This document shows, piece after piece, positions 12,740 to 24,352 of a stretch of DNA of 64,000 nt. The position numbers and the translations under genes were made by a program. Position 1 is the first letter of the stretch. Every line of letters starts with the position of its first letter. Source of the DNA: Rhabdophis nuchalis (taxonomy: Eukaryota; Chordata; Lepidosauria; Squamata; Natricidae); the NCBI GenBank assembly GCA_039707465.1, contig CM077647.1:118422610-118486609 (forward strand), written 5' to 3'. The notes beneath the pieces are model-generated. The model did not search any database, had not been told where the DNA came from, and saw nothing but the letters and a program-made list of their open reading frames with translations.

Positions 12740-13920
12740 GCTGGCATTGATTGCCTCAGTGGAGGTACAGACCAGGAACTCCTCTTGCAGACTCTCACCT
12801 GAAAGGGCTGTTTCAGAGGGAGATGATTTACTTTACCATCCACAATTGCTCATCTTTTCCATCCCAGAATCCTGGTTTGTCTTTCACTGCTATTCGCAAA
12901 TTGTTAACAAGGGTTTGGCTACCTTTAGCAATGGAAAAAGTGACCCAGGAGCATAATAATTTTGTAAAGGAAAGGTAAAAGATTAAAAAAAAAACCTGAC
13001 CATATTGGGCCAAAGACTGTGGAGCCTTTAAAAATTGAACCAACCTCTTCAAAGTAACTTAGAATGACAAAAAGCTGGAGAAATGATTAAATATAAAATG
13101 CCATGGTTATCCTTTCTTGTGAAAACATGTTGGCACGACCATAATTGTATTAAGCTAATTCTATAAAAACACTACATTTTTAAATGGCAGAAAGCAAGAG
13201 TTTTAGGCACTGGGTTTTTGAAGACTTTTAGCAAAAATAAAAAATAATAATTTTTTACACCTCAAACTAGAAGGAGGGAAGTTTAAAAGTAATGTTAGAA
13301 AGTGTTAGGGAGGCTCAGAACCAAATTCCAGCAGAGGTAGGTAGTTCATCAGACATCAGTAACTGAGTTTAAATAGTATGTTTGGGTGAAAAACATGTCT
13401 ATCATCCAAGTAAGTACTAAGTAAAAAATAAAACCGAAAACCCAATCTGAACTTTTGGCTAACTGCAAAAAACTAAAAATAAAATATAATTAATTAAAAA
13501 TATTAAAACAACAACAAAACCCCTCACAGGGCAGACTGCATGTATCATTAGCTCTTTTTCTGCAGTCTGTTTTCAATTTTTCTATGCTGATTTCCTTATT
13601 AATTTCAGTTCAGCACAGGCTGCCTTGCTTGCTAAGTTTACTGCATACATATTGTAAACTAGAATGATTTCTTACAGCTACGCAATATTTCTCTATAATG
13701 TAATAATCTTGAGAATACAAAAAACATGAAGTAAGTAATACAACATTTTACAGCCCAAAATGCATATGTAACTCCAACACAACTTTCCTGTGAATCAATT
13801 TATTTATATTCATTTCCTTTGTTCATGTCCATGTTCATTTGTATACCTGGTGTCTTGTACATGTTTGAAAAACTAATGAAATAAATAAAATAAACATTCT
13901 ATTTCACTTTTATTTTAAAG
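11901..13920. other. Intergenic DNA, no gene seen
   Basis: Contains a compound (CA)n(GA)n microsatellite near 12698-12739 and otherwise unremarkable AT-rich DNA. A 'cagtctagtggttaaagac' phrase near 12410 recalls a tRNA-SINE A box but is too short to call. Confidence 0.45.
12698..12739. repeat. (CA)n(GA)n microsatellite
   Basis: A run of CA dinucleotides passes directly into a run of GA dinucleotides. Confidence 0.9.
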
Positions 13921-14300
13921 TACTATATTTTTCGGTCTATAAGACCTCCCCCCCCCCAAATATGAATGGAAATGTCTGTGCGTCTTATAGAGCAAATGTT
14001 CCCCACCCACCAGCCGCCACCCTTTGGCTATTTTTGGCTTCTGTGCACTCCATTTTCGGCCTCCACGCACCACATTTTTGGCTTCCATGTGCCATGTTTT
14101 CGGCCTCTGTGCACCTCATTTTTTGGTCTCTGCACATCCCGTTTCTGGCCCATTCCAGGCGGCAGTGGCGACGATCCCTGCCGCCCGGAATGGGCCAAAA
14201 ACAGGGCATGCAGAGGCTGAAAACAGGTCATGCGGAGGCAGCAATAGGTGTTGGCGATGGGCATCGGCAATCCCCGCAGCCTGGACAAATATCTACCCGA
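13921..14300 (+). mobile_element. Mariner-like MITE, left part, with internal palindrome
   Basis: TACTATATTTTTCGGTCTAT followed by 'aagac' is the typical terminus of a widespread Tc1/mariner MITE type. The body consists of degenerate repeats of 'ggcctctgtgcaccacattttt'. It holds a GC-rich inverted repeat (about 14128-14217) whose arms read 'ggcccattccaggcggcag' and its complement. The right terminus is missing; an L2-type LINE tail follows at 14318. Confidence 0.6.
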
Positions 14301-14317
14301 TGTAATCCAATAGCATT

Positions 14318-14896
14318 ATTTACAGTTTATTTTTTTAATTTATTTTTATTAAATTTATACCCCGCCCTTCTCCAAAAGGACCCAGGGCGGCGCACAGGAA
14401 TTTAAAATACAATACAAAATCAAGTAAAAAATTAAAAAAACTTATTTGATACCATCCTGCGCTAAAAACAAATTAAAATCCCCAAATTTAAAACTGTCTA
14501 AAATAGTCATTTGTGGAGGTTACGCTAGGCCAGCTAAATGGAACAAATGTGTCTTTAAACACTGGCGGAAGAGGCGGAGGTTGGAGATGGTGCGAAGTTC
14601 AGGGGGTAGATTGTTCCAAAGGGCAGGGCCCGCCACAGAGAAGGCTCTTCCCCTGGATGTCGCCAGTCGGCATTGTCCGGCCGACGACACCCTGAGAAGG
14701 CCCTCTCTGTGGGAGCGTATCGGTCTAAGGGATGTATGGGGCAGGAGGCGGTCTCGCATATAACTAGGTCCCGAGCCATGGAGTGCTTTAAAGATGGTCG
14801 TCAAAACCTTGAAGTGCACCCGAAAGACCACAGGAAGCCAGTGCAGCTCGCGCAGGATTGGTTTTATATGGGAGTGTCTAGGAGCTCCCGCAATCA
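14318..14896 (-). mobile_element. L2/CR1-group LINE, 5'-truncated, minus strand
   Basis: Minus-strand frames encode the ORF2 C-terminal region ('[18 protein letters not shown]', 'FKALHGSGPSYM', 'REGLLRVSSAGQCRLATSRG'). They are followed by the family 3' UTR 'ggagaagggcggggtataaa' and an A-rich tail at the left end. The length is typical of 5'-truncated copies. Confidence 0.85.
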
Positions 14897-15002
14897 CAAT
14901 GACAACATTTGCCAACAACATTTTTTTGACCAGCAGCATTCTCAGATTTTGAACACCTGAGAACAACTTGTTAAATCCTTTAAATTTAAATTTAAAAATT
15001 TG

Positions 15003-15329
15003 CATGCATGACAGGCGCTCCCCCCATTTTTTACATGTTTTTTTCGCCCTCCCCAGGCTCCAGAGGCTTTATAGGAAGTGACTTCCGGTTTGCTTGTAGG
15101 GTCATTTTTAGTCCTCTGGAGGTTTCAGGGAAGCTCCTGAAACCTCCGGAGGGCCTCCAGGGGGCAAGGGGGGCTGTTTTCACCCTTCCCAGGCTCCCAT
15201 AAAGCCTGGGGAGGGTGAAAAATGGATTTAAAAATGGCTGAATCAGCTGGCTAGCACGCACCTCAAGTGCCCTGCCAAATGGCTCCACGTGCCACCTGTG
15301 GCATGCGTGCCATAGGTTCGCCATCACTG
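15003..15329. mobile_element. hAT-type MITE, one end preserved
   Basis: The right end reads 'ccataggttcgccatcactg', the terminus shared with the copies at 19929-20268 and 44112-44443. The interior ('ccaggctccagaggctttat', 'gccacctgtggcatgcgtgcc') also matches the 19929 copy. The left terminus is lost. Confidence 0.65.
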
Positions 15330-15903
15330 ATATAGATATTTGTTATCAATACATCAGTGTGATATGCAGATATTAAGAAATAAGTGAAATAAGTAATTAT
15401 AGGTTCCTATATTGCCTAGGTTACAGGAGAAAGTTTTAACTTATATACCAATAGTGTCAATATATCTTAAACCATAACAACAAAATACTTAGAATTTATT
15501 GGACTCTATTGTAGAGTCCAATTATATTAAAGGATTATCTACAACAGCATTTCATTTGAGATGTAATAAGGAAAATGCTTTTTAAAAAATATGTTTACAA
15601 TGTTCTATATTTATTACATTTTGGGAGAAAGTAGTGGACTATGTAATTGTGATTGTGAGACAAAATCTAATGTACCTAGTACATGGAATTTGACAGCCAG
15701 ACAACATAAATAGATTCTTTGTGACCTTGCTATGGCCAAAATACTGATATTCTAGACAATATTGGTGCTAGATAAATAAAATAAATAAAAATAAATATAG
15801 TGTCATTGGAAATATAAATATATGCCTCCTTTTATTCAATGGATTGCAATGAGTCTATAATTTTAGACTTTGTATGAACAAATATAAAGAAGTACGGGAC
15901 TCA
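15330..15903. other. Intergenic DNA, nothing recognised
   Basis: AT-rich sequence up to the left edge of the first Helitron; no gene or repeat identified. Confidence 0.45.
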
Positions 15904-16309
15904 TCTATATAAATAAAAATGTAAAATAGTTTGTACAAAGCAGCTAATCTCAAAAACTACTGCACCGAACTGCCTCAAATTTTGACACAATGTTGCCAAG
16001 GACTTCCGATAATAGAATACCTACTCATTTTGTGCCTAGCACACGTGTATCGTGTGCAAGGTACACACATGTAAAATGTACCCACTGAAAAGGTTTTTAC
16101 CATCCTGTAGCTCCTCCCACCCGGCTGATATGTCACGGACACGTAATGGCAAAAAACGAATGGCCTTGCGAAGGAACGTTGCCAGGGGCAACGCGGAAAA
16201 CAATGCATGACGCCTGCGCCTCCCTGTCAGCTTGCAGCCGCTCTCTTCCACACACGCATGCACGCATGCACGCATGCATGCGCCCACAGGATCAGAAGCG
16301 TCCCAGGCC

Positions 16310-16672
16310 CGTTTGGCGGGCAGCTCTGGAAAGTGCACCTCGGTGGCCTCTGCAGGTGGCTGTTGCTGCTGCTGCTGCTCCCGAGCCCTGCAACACGCAG
16401 CTCCCGTTGTCCGAGGTCACCCGGCAGGCGCATCGGGCAGGACAGCCGCGCACGTCTCCACCAGCTCCCTCCGACGGCCACCGAGGCACACTTTCCAGAG
16501 CCGTCGGAGGGAGCTGGTGGAGACGTGCCCGGCTGTCCTGCCCGATGCGCCTGCCGGGTGACCTCGAACGACGAGAACTGCGTGTTGCAGAGCTCGGGAG
16601 CAGCAGCAGCAGCAGCAACAGCCGCCTGCAATGGCCACCGAGGCGCACTTTCCAGGGCTGCCCACCACACGG
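16310..16672. repeat. Large GC-rich inverted repeat inside Helitron A
   Basis: About 170-bp arms (roughly 16310-16478 and 16501-16672) are near reverse complements. They include 'gggagctggtggagacgtgc', 'ctgcccgatgcgcctgccgg' and CAG/CTG-type trinucleotide runs in matching positions. A spacer of about 22 bp separates them. The long overlapping ORFs on both strands here are by-products of this symmetry and of the CAG runs. Confidence 0.85.
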
Positions 16673-16854
16673 GGCTGGGAGGGAGGTGGGCATGTGGCGC
16701 CTGGATGGCCTCGCCAGTGCTTAGGTAGCTGCAGCCTTGGGTGCTGCCCCCGCACGCACACTCGCTGCGGGAGGAGGCAGCCGTAGCCTCGTCAGCTGAC
16801 ATGCCTGTCTTTCTGCTGCTTCGGGGGGGAGGGAGAGAAGGAGGGGGAGTCTGA

Positions 16855-17095
16855 CATACACAGAGAGAGAGAGACAGAGGGGGAGGGAGAGACAAACAGA
16901 GAGATAATGAATGAGAGATCGACAGGCACACACACAGTGACAGAGAGAAAGGTAGGGGAGAGAGACAGACACAAACAGAGTGACAGAGATGGGGGAGGAA
17001 GGAGAGAGAGACAGACAGACAGAGAGAATGACAGAGAAAGACAGGGAGGGAGGGAGAGAGGGAGGGAGAGACAAAGAGACTAATGGCTTTGCCCA
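16855..17095. repeat. GA-rich simple repeat
   Basis: Irregular AGAGAGACAG/GGGAGGGA-type purine tract within Helitron A. Confidence 0.8.
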
Positions 17096-17162
17096 CCACT
17101 GCGTTCGGCACAAGGGAGGGAGGGAGGGGGGCCTGGAGGAGGTTGACTGGGGGATGCGGTGT

Positions 17163-18420
17163 GGGGAGGGGAGGGATATGTAGTTAGGTAGAGGAATATA
17201 GAGAGAGGAAGAAATACAGTAGGTAGGTAGGTAAGTAGAGGCATAGACGAGAGGGATGAATACAGCAGGTAGGTAGATAGGTACAGGTATATAGAGAGAA
17301 ATACAATACTTAGGTAGGTAGGTAGGTAGGTAGAGGGAGAGAGGGAAGAATACAGTAGGTAGGTAGGTAGAGGGATACAGGGATAGAGAGAGGGAGAAAT
17401 GCAGTAGGTAGGTAGGTAGGTAGAGGGATAGAGAGGGGAGAAATACAGTAGGTAGGTAGGTACAGGGATATACAGAGAAATACAATACTTAGGTATGTAG
17501 GTAGGTAGGTAGGTAGGTAGGTAGGTAGATAGGTAGGTAGAGGGAGAGAGGGAAGAATACAGTAGGTAGGTAGGTAGAGGGATACAGAGAGAGGGAAATA
17601 CGGTAGGTAGGTAGGTAGGTAGGTAGGTAAAGGGATAGAGAGAGGGAGAAATGCAGTAGGTAGGTAGGTTGAGGGATAGAGAGGGGAGAAATACAGTAGG
17701 TATGTAGGTAGGTACAGGGATAGATAGAGAGGGAGAAATACAGTAGGTAGGTAGGTAGGTAAGTACAGGGATAGATAGAGAGGAAGAAATACAGTAGGTA
17801 GGTAGGTAGAGGGATAGATAGGGAGAAATACAGTAGATAGGTAGGTAAATAGAGGGATAGATAGAGAATAAGAAATATAGGTAGGTAGGCAGGCAGGTAC
17901 AGGGATAGATAGAGGGGGAAATACAGTAGGTAGGTAGGTACAGGGATAGTTAGAGAGGGAGAAATACAGTAGGTAGGTAGTTAGAGGGATAGATAGAGAG
18001 GGAGAAATACAGTAGGTAGGTAAGTACAGGGATAGTTAGAGAGGGAGAAATACAGTAGGTAGGTAGGTAGAGGGATAGATAGAGAGGGAGAAATACAGTA
18101 GGTAGGTAGATAAAGGTATAGATAGAGAGGGAGAAATACGGTAGGTAGGTAGGTAGGTAGGTAGGTAGGTGGATAGATAGGGAGAAACACAGAAGGTAGG
18201 TAGAGGGATAGATAGAGAGGGAAAATACGGTAGGTAGGTAGGTAGGGGGATAGATAGATAGGGAGAAACACAGAAGGTAGGTAGGTAGAGGGATAGATAG
18301 AGAGGGAGAAATACAGTAGGTAGGTAGGTAGATAGAGGGAGAAAGGAAGAAATACAGTAGGTAGGTAGGTAGATAGAAGGATAGATAGAGAGGGAGAAAT
18401 ACAGTAGGAAGGTAGGTTGG
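17163..18420. repeat. GGTA-type compound minisatellite in Helitron A
   Basis: Long series of (GGTA)n blocks alternating with 'gggatagatagagagggaga' and 'aatacagtaggtaggtagg' phrases. This gives higher-order repeat units of about 45-60 bp. Translation in any frame gives meaningless Tyr/Leu/Pro/Thr-rich repeats. Confidence 0.9.
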
Positions 18421-18973
18421 GGGTTATATGGTGGTTGTGTGTATGTGTGCAGGTGTAGATATACACACAGATTGTTTGGCCATTTAACCAGACTGGGCCA
18501 CAGCAACGCGTGGCCGGGTATAGCTAGTTCATCTATATAAATAAAAATGTAAAATAGTTTGTACGAATCCACTAATCTCAAAAACTACTGAACCGATCTG
18601 CCTCAAATTTTGACACAATGTAACCAAGGATTTCCGATAATAGAATAGCTACTCATTTTGTGCCTATCACACGTGTGTTGTGTGCAAGCTAAACACAAAT
18701 AAAATGTACTCACTGAAAATGTGAGAAATCCCTGTAGCCACGCCCATCAGGCTGCTTTTCAACTGTCAGTGTTGGAAGAGGCCTCTTATGGTGGCCTCTA
18801 AGGGCCAAAAAGGCACTGGGATAGCAAACTCCCAGGTGGCCCATAGAGAGGGGGGGGGAGAAATACTGCTCAAGACTGTTCTCTGAGGTAGAAACACGGA
18901 GGCAGGAAGCTGCTTTAAACTGTTTAATATGAACTGAACCAAACTATAACAAAGAACCACACATCTGACAGCA

Positions 18974-19320
18974 AATACAGTTTAATAAAAGAGGGACTAG
19001 GGGAGACATGATAGCAGCCTTCCAATATCTCAGGGGTTGCCCCAAAGAAGAGGGAGTCAAGCTATTCACCAAGGCACCTGAGGGCAGAACAAGAAGCAAT
19101 GGGTGGAAACTAATCAAGGAGAGAAGCAACTTAGAACTGAGGAGAAATTTCCTGGCAGTGAGAACTATTAACCAGTGGAACAGCTTGCCACCAGAAGTTG
19201 TGAATGCCCCAACACTGCAAGTCTTCAAGAAGATGTTGGATAGCCATTTGTCTGAAATGGTATAGAGTTTCCTGCCTAGGCAGGGAGTTGGACTAGATGA
19301 CCTCCAAGATCCCTTCCACC
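18974..19320 (+). mobile_element. CR1 LINE 3' fragment 1 (within Helitron B)
   Basis: Encodes the CR1 ORF2 C-terminus ('GVKLFTKAPEGRTRSNGWKL', 'NLELRRNFLAVRTINQWNSL') up to a stop near 19263, then the CR1 3' UTR 'gttggactagatgacctcca'. The fragment is preceded by 'aatacagtttaataaaag', a non-CR1 phrase also found before fragment 3. Confidence 0.85.
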
Positions 19321-19322
19321 TC

Positions 19323-19600
19323 TCCAAAGCACCTGATGGCAGAACAAGAAGCAATGGGTGGAAACTAATCAAGGAGAGAAGCAACCTAGAACTGAGGGGA
19401 AATTTCCTGCCAGTGAGAACTATTAACCAGTGGAACAGCTTGCCACCAGAAGTTATGGATGCCCCAACACTGGATGTGTTTTTAAGAAGAGACTGGAAAA
19501 CCATTTGTCTGACACGGTATAGGGTCTCCTGCTTGAGCAGCGGGGTTGGACTAGATGACCTCCAAGGTCCCTTCCAACTCTGCTATTGTATGATTGTATT
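19323..19600 (+). mobile_element. CR1 LINE 3' fragment 2 (within Helitron B)
   Basis: A second partial copy of the same CR1 C-terminal region and 3' UTR, ending in 'ccttccaactctgctattgt'. It joins fragment 1 without intervening sequence, suggesting duplication rather than independent insertion. Confidence 0.8.
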
Positions 19601-19640
19601 ACAGTAGGTAGGTAGATAGGGGAATAGAGAGACAGGAAGA

Positions 19641-20315
19641 AATACAGTTTAATAAAAGAGGGACGGGGAGACATGATAGCAGAACTTCCAATATCTCAGA
19701 GGTTGCCACAAAGAAGAGGAGTCAAGCTATTCTCCAAGGCACCTGAGGGCAGAACAAGAAGCAATGGGTGGAAACTAATCAAGGAGAGAAGCAACTTAGA
19801 ACTGAGGAGAAATTTCCTGACAGAACAATTAATCAGTGGAACAGCTTGCCTCCAGAAGTTGTGAATGCCCCAACACTGGAAATCTTCAAGAAGATGTTGG
19901 ATAGCCATTTGTCTGAAATGGTATAGGGCAGTGATGGCTAACCTTTTTTGGCTCATGTGCCAAAAGCAGGGGGAGTGCAGGGGCGATGTGCACAGGTGTG
20001 CCACATCCATAATGCTATGTGCATGATCCCCTGCATTTGGCATGCTTTTTATGTCATCCCCAGGCTCCAGAGGGTTTATAGGAGCCTGGGGAGGGTGAAA
20101 ACACCCTTCCCCATCTCCAGAGGGCAAAAAACAGCCTCAAAAGAAGGCCTAAATCAGCTGGCCAGGGCACACATACAAACTGAAGCTGACAGGGCAATGC
20201 CTCGCATGTCCTAAGAAATGGTTCCGTGTGCCACCTGTGGCACCCGTGCCATAGGTTCACCATCATGGGTACAGGGCTTCCTGCCTAGCAGGGAGTTGGA
20301 CTAGATGACCCCCAA
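19641..20315 (+). mobile_element. CR1 LINE 3' fragment 3, split by a hAT MITE
   Basis: Third copy of the CR1 C-terminus (to about 19925). Its 3' UTR ('ggagttggactagatgaccc') resumes after the MITE at 19929-20268. The left junction 'aatacagtttaataaaag' is the same as that of fragment 1. Confidence 0.8.
19929..20268. mobile_element. hAT-type MITE nested in CR1
   Basis: Termini 'cagtgatggctaacct' and 'ataggttcaccatcatgg' are inverted. It is flanked by an 8-bp duplication with one mismatch (gtataggg at 19921-19928; gtacaggg at 20269-20276). Same family as 15003-15329 and 44112-44443. Confidence 0.8.
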
Positions 20316-20325
20316 GGGATACAGT

Positions 20326-20373
20326 AGATAGAGAGGGAGAAATAAGGTAGGTAGGTAGGTGGATAGATAATAA

Positions 20374-20450
<77 letters not shown>

Positions 20451-20738
20451 AAAAGAAAGAAAGAAAGATAGACAGACAGACAGTAGGTAGGTAGGTAGGT
20501 AGGTAAGTAGGTAGAGGGAGAAAGGAAGAAATATAGTAAGTAGGTAGGTACGTAGGTAGGGGGATGGATAGATAGATAGATAGGGAGAAATACGGTAGGT
20601 AGGTAGGTAGGTAGGTAGATAGGTAGGTAGGTAGGTAGGTAGAGGAATAGAGAAAGGGGAAAATACAGTAGGTAGGTAGGTAGGTAGGTAGGTAGGTAGG
20701 GGGAGAAAGAAAGAAATACAGTAGGTAGGTAGGTTGGG
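20326..20738. repeat. GATA/GGTA simple-repeat tract in Helitron B
   Basis: Includes a nearly pure (GATA)n run at about 20375-20450 and several (GGTA)n blocks. Confidence 0.9.
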
Positions 20739-20844
20739 GCTTATATGGTGGTTGTGTGTATGTGTGCAGGTGTAGATCTACACACAGATTGGTTGGCCAT
20801 TTAACCAGACTGGGCCACAGCAACGCGTGGCCGGGTATAGCTAG

Positions 20845-23663
20845 TACAAAATAAAATACATTAAACAAATGTATTAAATATATTTGTAGTTGAATAATAA
20901 TTGCCTTAGATCACTATATATAAAACGAACTATTTACTGTTAAAGTTATATATTGTACTTTTCCCCTTTGTATTTTAGTTCACTTTTCTAAAAATGCACT
21001 TTTTTCTTTGATAATGTATGTATTTTCGTTTTTGCATTGAAAAGTAAAATGCAAAAAAATCCACATTTAGGAACATATGTTCTGAAGCCTGGAGTGAGTA
21101 ATACATACGTGCAGTAAAATAAAGAAAACAAGATAACCTAAACCTTGAAATTATTTACTCATAAAGAATTCTGACTATCTAATTAGTGCTGTTTAATTTG
21201 CCTGGATCTGAGTAATGGGAGTTGTGGTCCAACAGACATGGTGATCTCAAGTGATGGAATGTTGTATCATTTATTGCCAGTGCAGGATATCACATAGGGT
21301 ATGTTGTGAAAAATGAATTTATCATGTAGTATGAATGTGTAATTAAAGTAAATAAATATATTTATGTTTCAGAGCGTGCAAAGAACTCACTCTTCCTTAT
21401 CTTTGGCAATGTCTATTTGACCAAGCCATTTTGGAGTTGTACCAACATACGTGGTTTGGGGAGTTGAAAGATAGGGTTAGAAAAGTCATTTTTCTGCTCT
21501 GCGAACTGCTTGTTTTGTATAGCAGCACGTAAGACTATTTTGCACAGTCAATCACCCTTGGTTATTTTGTAAAAAATAGAAATAACAGTGCCATCTGTCT
21601 AAATAATATATACCTAAGAATATTAACAAGTATGTGAAAGCTAATTTTTGCAGGTGATAAGAATGGGTTCTTAATATATATATTTTTTACAAACCAAAAA
21701 TAGCCCTATTTTTCAAAGATGCTTTCTTCTTTAGTTCCAGGGAGTTTTCAGAGATGCTTTTTTTCTCTTGTTCCAGAGAATCTGTTGTATTTTGCTTTCC
21801 ATGGGAGCTGAATATTTATATGGTTGACAGCAGAATTTCCCCCCCCCCCCCCCTTCTAAGCTGCAACCTGAAATTTGGATGCCTGCTGTTGGGACAGTCT
21901 GTTCCTTCATTGTATTCGAAAGGCACACCAAAAAAAATATCATAACACCATTAGAAAGATATCCCTACAATTGTCTTCTTGTTCCCCAACCCCCCCTTAC
22001 AGATCATAAGACTCCTTTTGTACTCAGGGGGAGAATGCAAGATCTAATCCTTGCTTTTCCTGGGTTGGTTTTTAGTTTGTTATCCCATAGCCTAGCACTT
22101 CCGACAGTTGCTTAGTGCAGTACTGGTAGAAGATTGACAAGGTCGCTGGGAAGAAGTTTTATTTAGGGCCAGATCCAGATAGAACTGATCTCTAGCTTTA
22201 GAAACTTGCTTTTCAGAATTGACAAAGTTGGAATGAAACTGTGACATCAACTAATTTTTTTTAATGGCCACAGAAAATCAAAACAGAAACAGGCCAGTGT
22301 TCTCTTAGGTCACAACAAGAGTTTGCTGGGTAGAAATCAACAGGTTAAGTTTTTTATAGCATATACTACTCAAATTACAATTAAAAGGCTCAGTTAGCTA
22401 CAGGAACATAAAGAGCTGGCAACCCCAGCTCAACTGGATTTAATTGTACATAGCTAGCAGCAACAACCCATGTGCAAAAATACAATTTAGCATAGGGAAA
22501 GATATGAAATTTCATAAATTAGCACATATTTTTAATGTCTATGTAGCATTGTGGTTCTAGATACCTTTGCAATGTACTTTGTTAAAGATTTCTGAAAATA
22601 GTCATGAGTAAGATTTAGCAGGAGATAGATTATTTAATTTGGGTCTTTAAAAAAAAATCTAATGATTAACTTCCATTGATGGGGATGCCCTAACTATAAC
22701 TAAATTAGGCTACGTGATGGCATATAATCTGGATTCCCATGAAAGAGGGGCTGCATTTCACACGACAAAGAGACAGTAAAGTTTAGACAGTTTGGTCAGG
22801 AAGAAGAAAATTAAGGTACTTCCCTAGCCATTCTCAGAGTATATCTATAATCATGCAAATAATGGTATTAGTTTGGTAAGATTTATGTCTATAGGTGAGG
22901 AACATAAAGGAAACTGCTCAGAAGTAATTCTATATCTTTTTCTTCCTTCTTGGGACCTCACAAGCCATAACTCATTAAGGTTAAATCAACCTGACTTTTA
23001 CCCTTTTATGGAGTAGCTCAACCTCTATTGAAAGAGGTCCTATGCATTTGGCAATCAAAAGTAAATGTGATTGTAAAGCCCACATAGACATACAGTATGT
23101 CTTCCCCAAGGACTGCAGTAGGCCCTTTAGGTTCAGTATGTTGCATATGTTAATTACCAATATTTTGACCTTTGAAAATTACACCTCAGGATTAATTAGT
23201 TTAATAGTTACCTTATGGATTAATTTTTAAATATTTCCAGGGTACCTTACAAAATTTATTCCATAAAAGAATAGTGATGAATGTTGTTTTATTTTGTTGG
23301 CTAAAATAAACCAATTGTATTGTTTTGGTTACAATAAGCTTTGAGATGCATCTATATTCATATTAAAACACTTGAGCAAAATATAACTTTTATTGTTTTC
23401 TCAAATTACCTTTTATCAGAGAGAAAATTCTGCAGGATCAGGAAATAATTGAGTGGGAGAAAGAATTTGTTGTTCGCCACTCTAAAAGGCTGGACCACAG
23501 CCAACAAATTTAATTTATGAACTGTAGATCTTGGATGAACCTTAGGAAAATACACTTTCAAGTTTAAAACACTGTGGCTAATCAAACCAAGTGCTTTAGG
23601 AATTGGGTTGAGGGTCTTCTTATCTGCTGACTTCTTACATTAGGCATATATGTGTGAGTATGT
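20845..23663. other. Intergenic DNA, no gene seen
   Basis: AT-rich with a poly-C run at about 21839-21853. Short ORFs here have no recognisable features. Confidence 0.45.
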
Positions 23664-23863
23664 GTCAGAGGTGACCTCTGGTGATTGTCTGGACTAGTCC
23701 TTGCAGTCTTCTTGGTAATTTTCAGAAATGGTTTCCTTTGCCTTCTTCCTAAGATTGAGAGTGTGACTGGCCAGCTGGCATGTGTCTTAGATGGAAGTAG
23801 AACTCGTGGTCTCCCAGTTTCTAGCCTGGTATCTTAACTATTACATCAAACTGGCTCTTTAAT
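23664..23863 (-). mobile_element. tRNA-derived squamate SINE, minus strand
   Basis: On the minus strand it begins 'agccagtttgatgtaatagt' (tRNA-like A box region), then 'tctcccagtttc' complement and B-box-like 'cacgagttctac'. The body is 'ggaagaaggcaaaggaaacc' and the end is 'cagacaatcaccagaggtca'. The head resembles the Sauria SINE heads elsewhere in the window, but the tail is of a different type. Confidence 0.7.
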
Positions 23864-24352
23864 ATAAATATTATATATACTACAGATTACTTCCTGTTCC
23901 AACTCTCCTGCTTGTCCAGTGAGAAATGGTAAATTGTGAGATCTGCTTAAATAATTATTTTTAAGAGATAGCGACAAGTCATCAGTTTTTCTTCTATGAA
24001 CTCCCTCCTTCTTCCCAGTTCATAATAAGATATTAGTATATGCTTATTCCACGAGCAGACAACATTTGGGGGACAAGGACACATCTGGGTTTCCAAGAGC
24101 ATGCAGAGTGCAGCACTCTGAAAAAAAAAATAGCTGTCCTCAAAAATCTTTTACATTTATAAGATAACATCTTTGACATACCAGTAAAATGTGTATATGG
24201 ACCACAGACCAGAGTAAGCAACAAGGCTATCTGCCAAATCAGATTGAGCAGAGAACACTTGTTGAAAGTTCCCACCTATGTAGAAGAAAACCAGTCTGTC
24301 ACTGCTTTTGTCCTATCAGTTTGCAATGTATGTATATGATTGCAACTAACTA

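Larger units (their letters stand above)
15904..18527 (+). mobile_element. Non-autonomous Helitron A
   Basis: The element begins TCTATATAAATAAAAATGTA after a host A and ends in CTAG before a host T (18528). These are the Helitron rules (5' TC, 3' CTRR, insertion between A and T). Just before the CTAG is a perfect 6-bp stem hairpin (GGCCAC/GTGGCC around 18497-18514), followed by CGGGTATAG. No Rep/helicase coding sequence is present. The interior holds about 300 bp of shared 5' sequence, a GC-rich palindrome (16310-16672), a GA-rich tract and more than 1.2 kb of GGTA-type minisatellite. Helitron B at 18532-20844 has the same two ends. Confidence 0.85.
18532..20844 (+). mobile_element. Non-autonomous Helitron B, head-to-tail with A
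   Basis: It starts TCTATATAAATAAAAATGTA four bases after Helitron A ends. It finishes with the same hairpin and CTAG at 20841-20844, followed by T. The first roughly 200 bp are a close match to Helitron A. Its interior carries three CR1 3' fragments, a nested hAT MITE (19929-20268) and another GGTA/GATA minisatellite (20326-20738), so the cargo differs from that of A. Confidence 0.85.

Noticed and set aside
16146..17111. Long overlapping ORFs on both strands
   Set aside because: They are produced by the GC-rich palindrome, CAG runs and GA-rich repeat inside Helitron A; no protein family is recognisable.
16721..18581. Long Tyr/Leu/Pro/Ser-rich minus-strand ORFs (also 20263-20868)
   Set aside because: Translation of GGTA/GATA-type simple repeats.
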